A stretch of 64,000 bases of DNA from Roseomonas sp. Its GTDB lineage: Bacteria; Pseudomonadota; Alphaproteobacteria; Acetobacterales; Acetobacteraceae. A program made the translations under genes and the position numbers. The stretch is from positions 40,764-104,763 of the forward strand of contig JADCFQ010000017.1 in NCBI GenBank assembly GCA_020249435.1, given 5' to 3'. The notes below the pieces were generated by a model. The model saw only the letters and a program-made list of their open reading frames with translations, was not told the DNA's origin and did not search any database. This document shows positions 63,861 through 64,000 of this stretch, piece by piece. The number at the start of each line of letters is the position of its first letter. Positions within the stretch are counted from its first letter, which is position 1.

Positions 63861-64000
63861 ATGGCCAAAGCGAAATTTGAGCGGAACAAGCCGCATTGCA
63901 ACATCGGGACGATCGGGCATGTGGACCATGGCAAGACGTCGCTGACGGCGGCGATCACCAAGGTTCTGGCGAAGGCGGGTGGGGCGACCTTCACGGCCTA
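63861..64000 (+). CDS. tuf: Elongation factor Tu, N-terminal fragment (runs off the window)
   Basis: 46 complete codons. [20 protein letters not shown] and the P-loop GHVDHGKT identify EF-Tu; EF-G would begin ERxRNIGIxAHIDAGKT. It brings aminoacyl-tRNA to the ribosome. It follows rpsG by 27 bp, with no fusA in between. Confidence 0.97.
   Translation, partial: MAKAKFERNKPHCNIGTIGHVDHGKTSLTAAITKVLAKAGGATFTA

Overview
The window looks like a chromosomal segment of a GC-rich alphaproteobacterium, most likely Rhodospirillales/Acetobacteraceae (Roseomonas-like). The grounds are the gene complement (several orphan TctC/Bug periplasmic receptors, a trpGDC-moaC-moeA run, rplKAJL-rpoBC, a short-form hisG beside hisD, murA and dcd) and the protein sequences. 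No rRNA, tRNA, CRISPR array, transposase or integrase was found. The lineage is inferred from sequence character, not from a database search.

Layout. 1-74 holds the N-terminus of an amidohydrolase. 273-10487 is an array of four large (816-844 aa) tandem paralogs of a family I do not recognise, all on the minus strand and somewhat lower in GC than the surroundings; this is the best candidate for an undescribed system. 10649-14826 is a tight minus-strand operon: TctC receptor, APH-fold kinase, enolase paralog with two altered catalytic positions, and D-2-hydroxyacid dehydrogenase, which looks like an uncharacterised organic-acid pathway. 14950-19761 holds a PDZ pseudoprotease, a cupin and a sugar-type ABC importer without its ATPase. 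19973-23368 is a minus-strand block with an ECF sigma factor, anti-sigma factor, periplasmic metal-sensor-like protein, a Gly/Pro-repeat protein and a YHYH protein. It is bracketed by a near-identical 19-bp direct repeat, which suggests insertion at the end of the ABC permease gene.

23515-33456 carries an AhpD-like protein, an M20 amidohydrolase, rhlE, hemN, an LLM flavin monooxygenase and three more TctC receptors. 33464-37618 is trpG-trpD-trpC-moaC-moeA, tightly overlapped, with moaC apparently starting at CTG. 37703-39664 is a divergent pair: an SbtA-type bicarbonate permease and a LysR regulator with palindromes between them. A lone fliI and a secreted trypsin-like protease follow. 42191-45220 is a copper-efflux operon, copA-cueR-copZ, with a clear CueR-type operator and probably leaderless translation of copA.

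45225-50021 on the minus strand is dcd-murA-hisG-hisD followed by another TctC gene. 51518-62664 is the rplK-rplA-rplJ-rplL-rpoB-rpoC cluster, with a recognisable promoter, a probable L10 leader and intercistronic hairpins. 62974-64000 begins the str operon (rpsL, rpsG, partial tuf), with tuf directly after rpsG and no fusA between them. Housekeeping regions are ordinary. The accessory interest lies in the paralog array, the enolase operon and the ECF/YHYH block.
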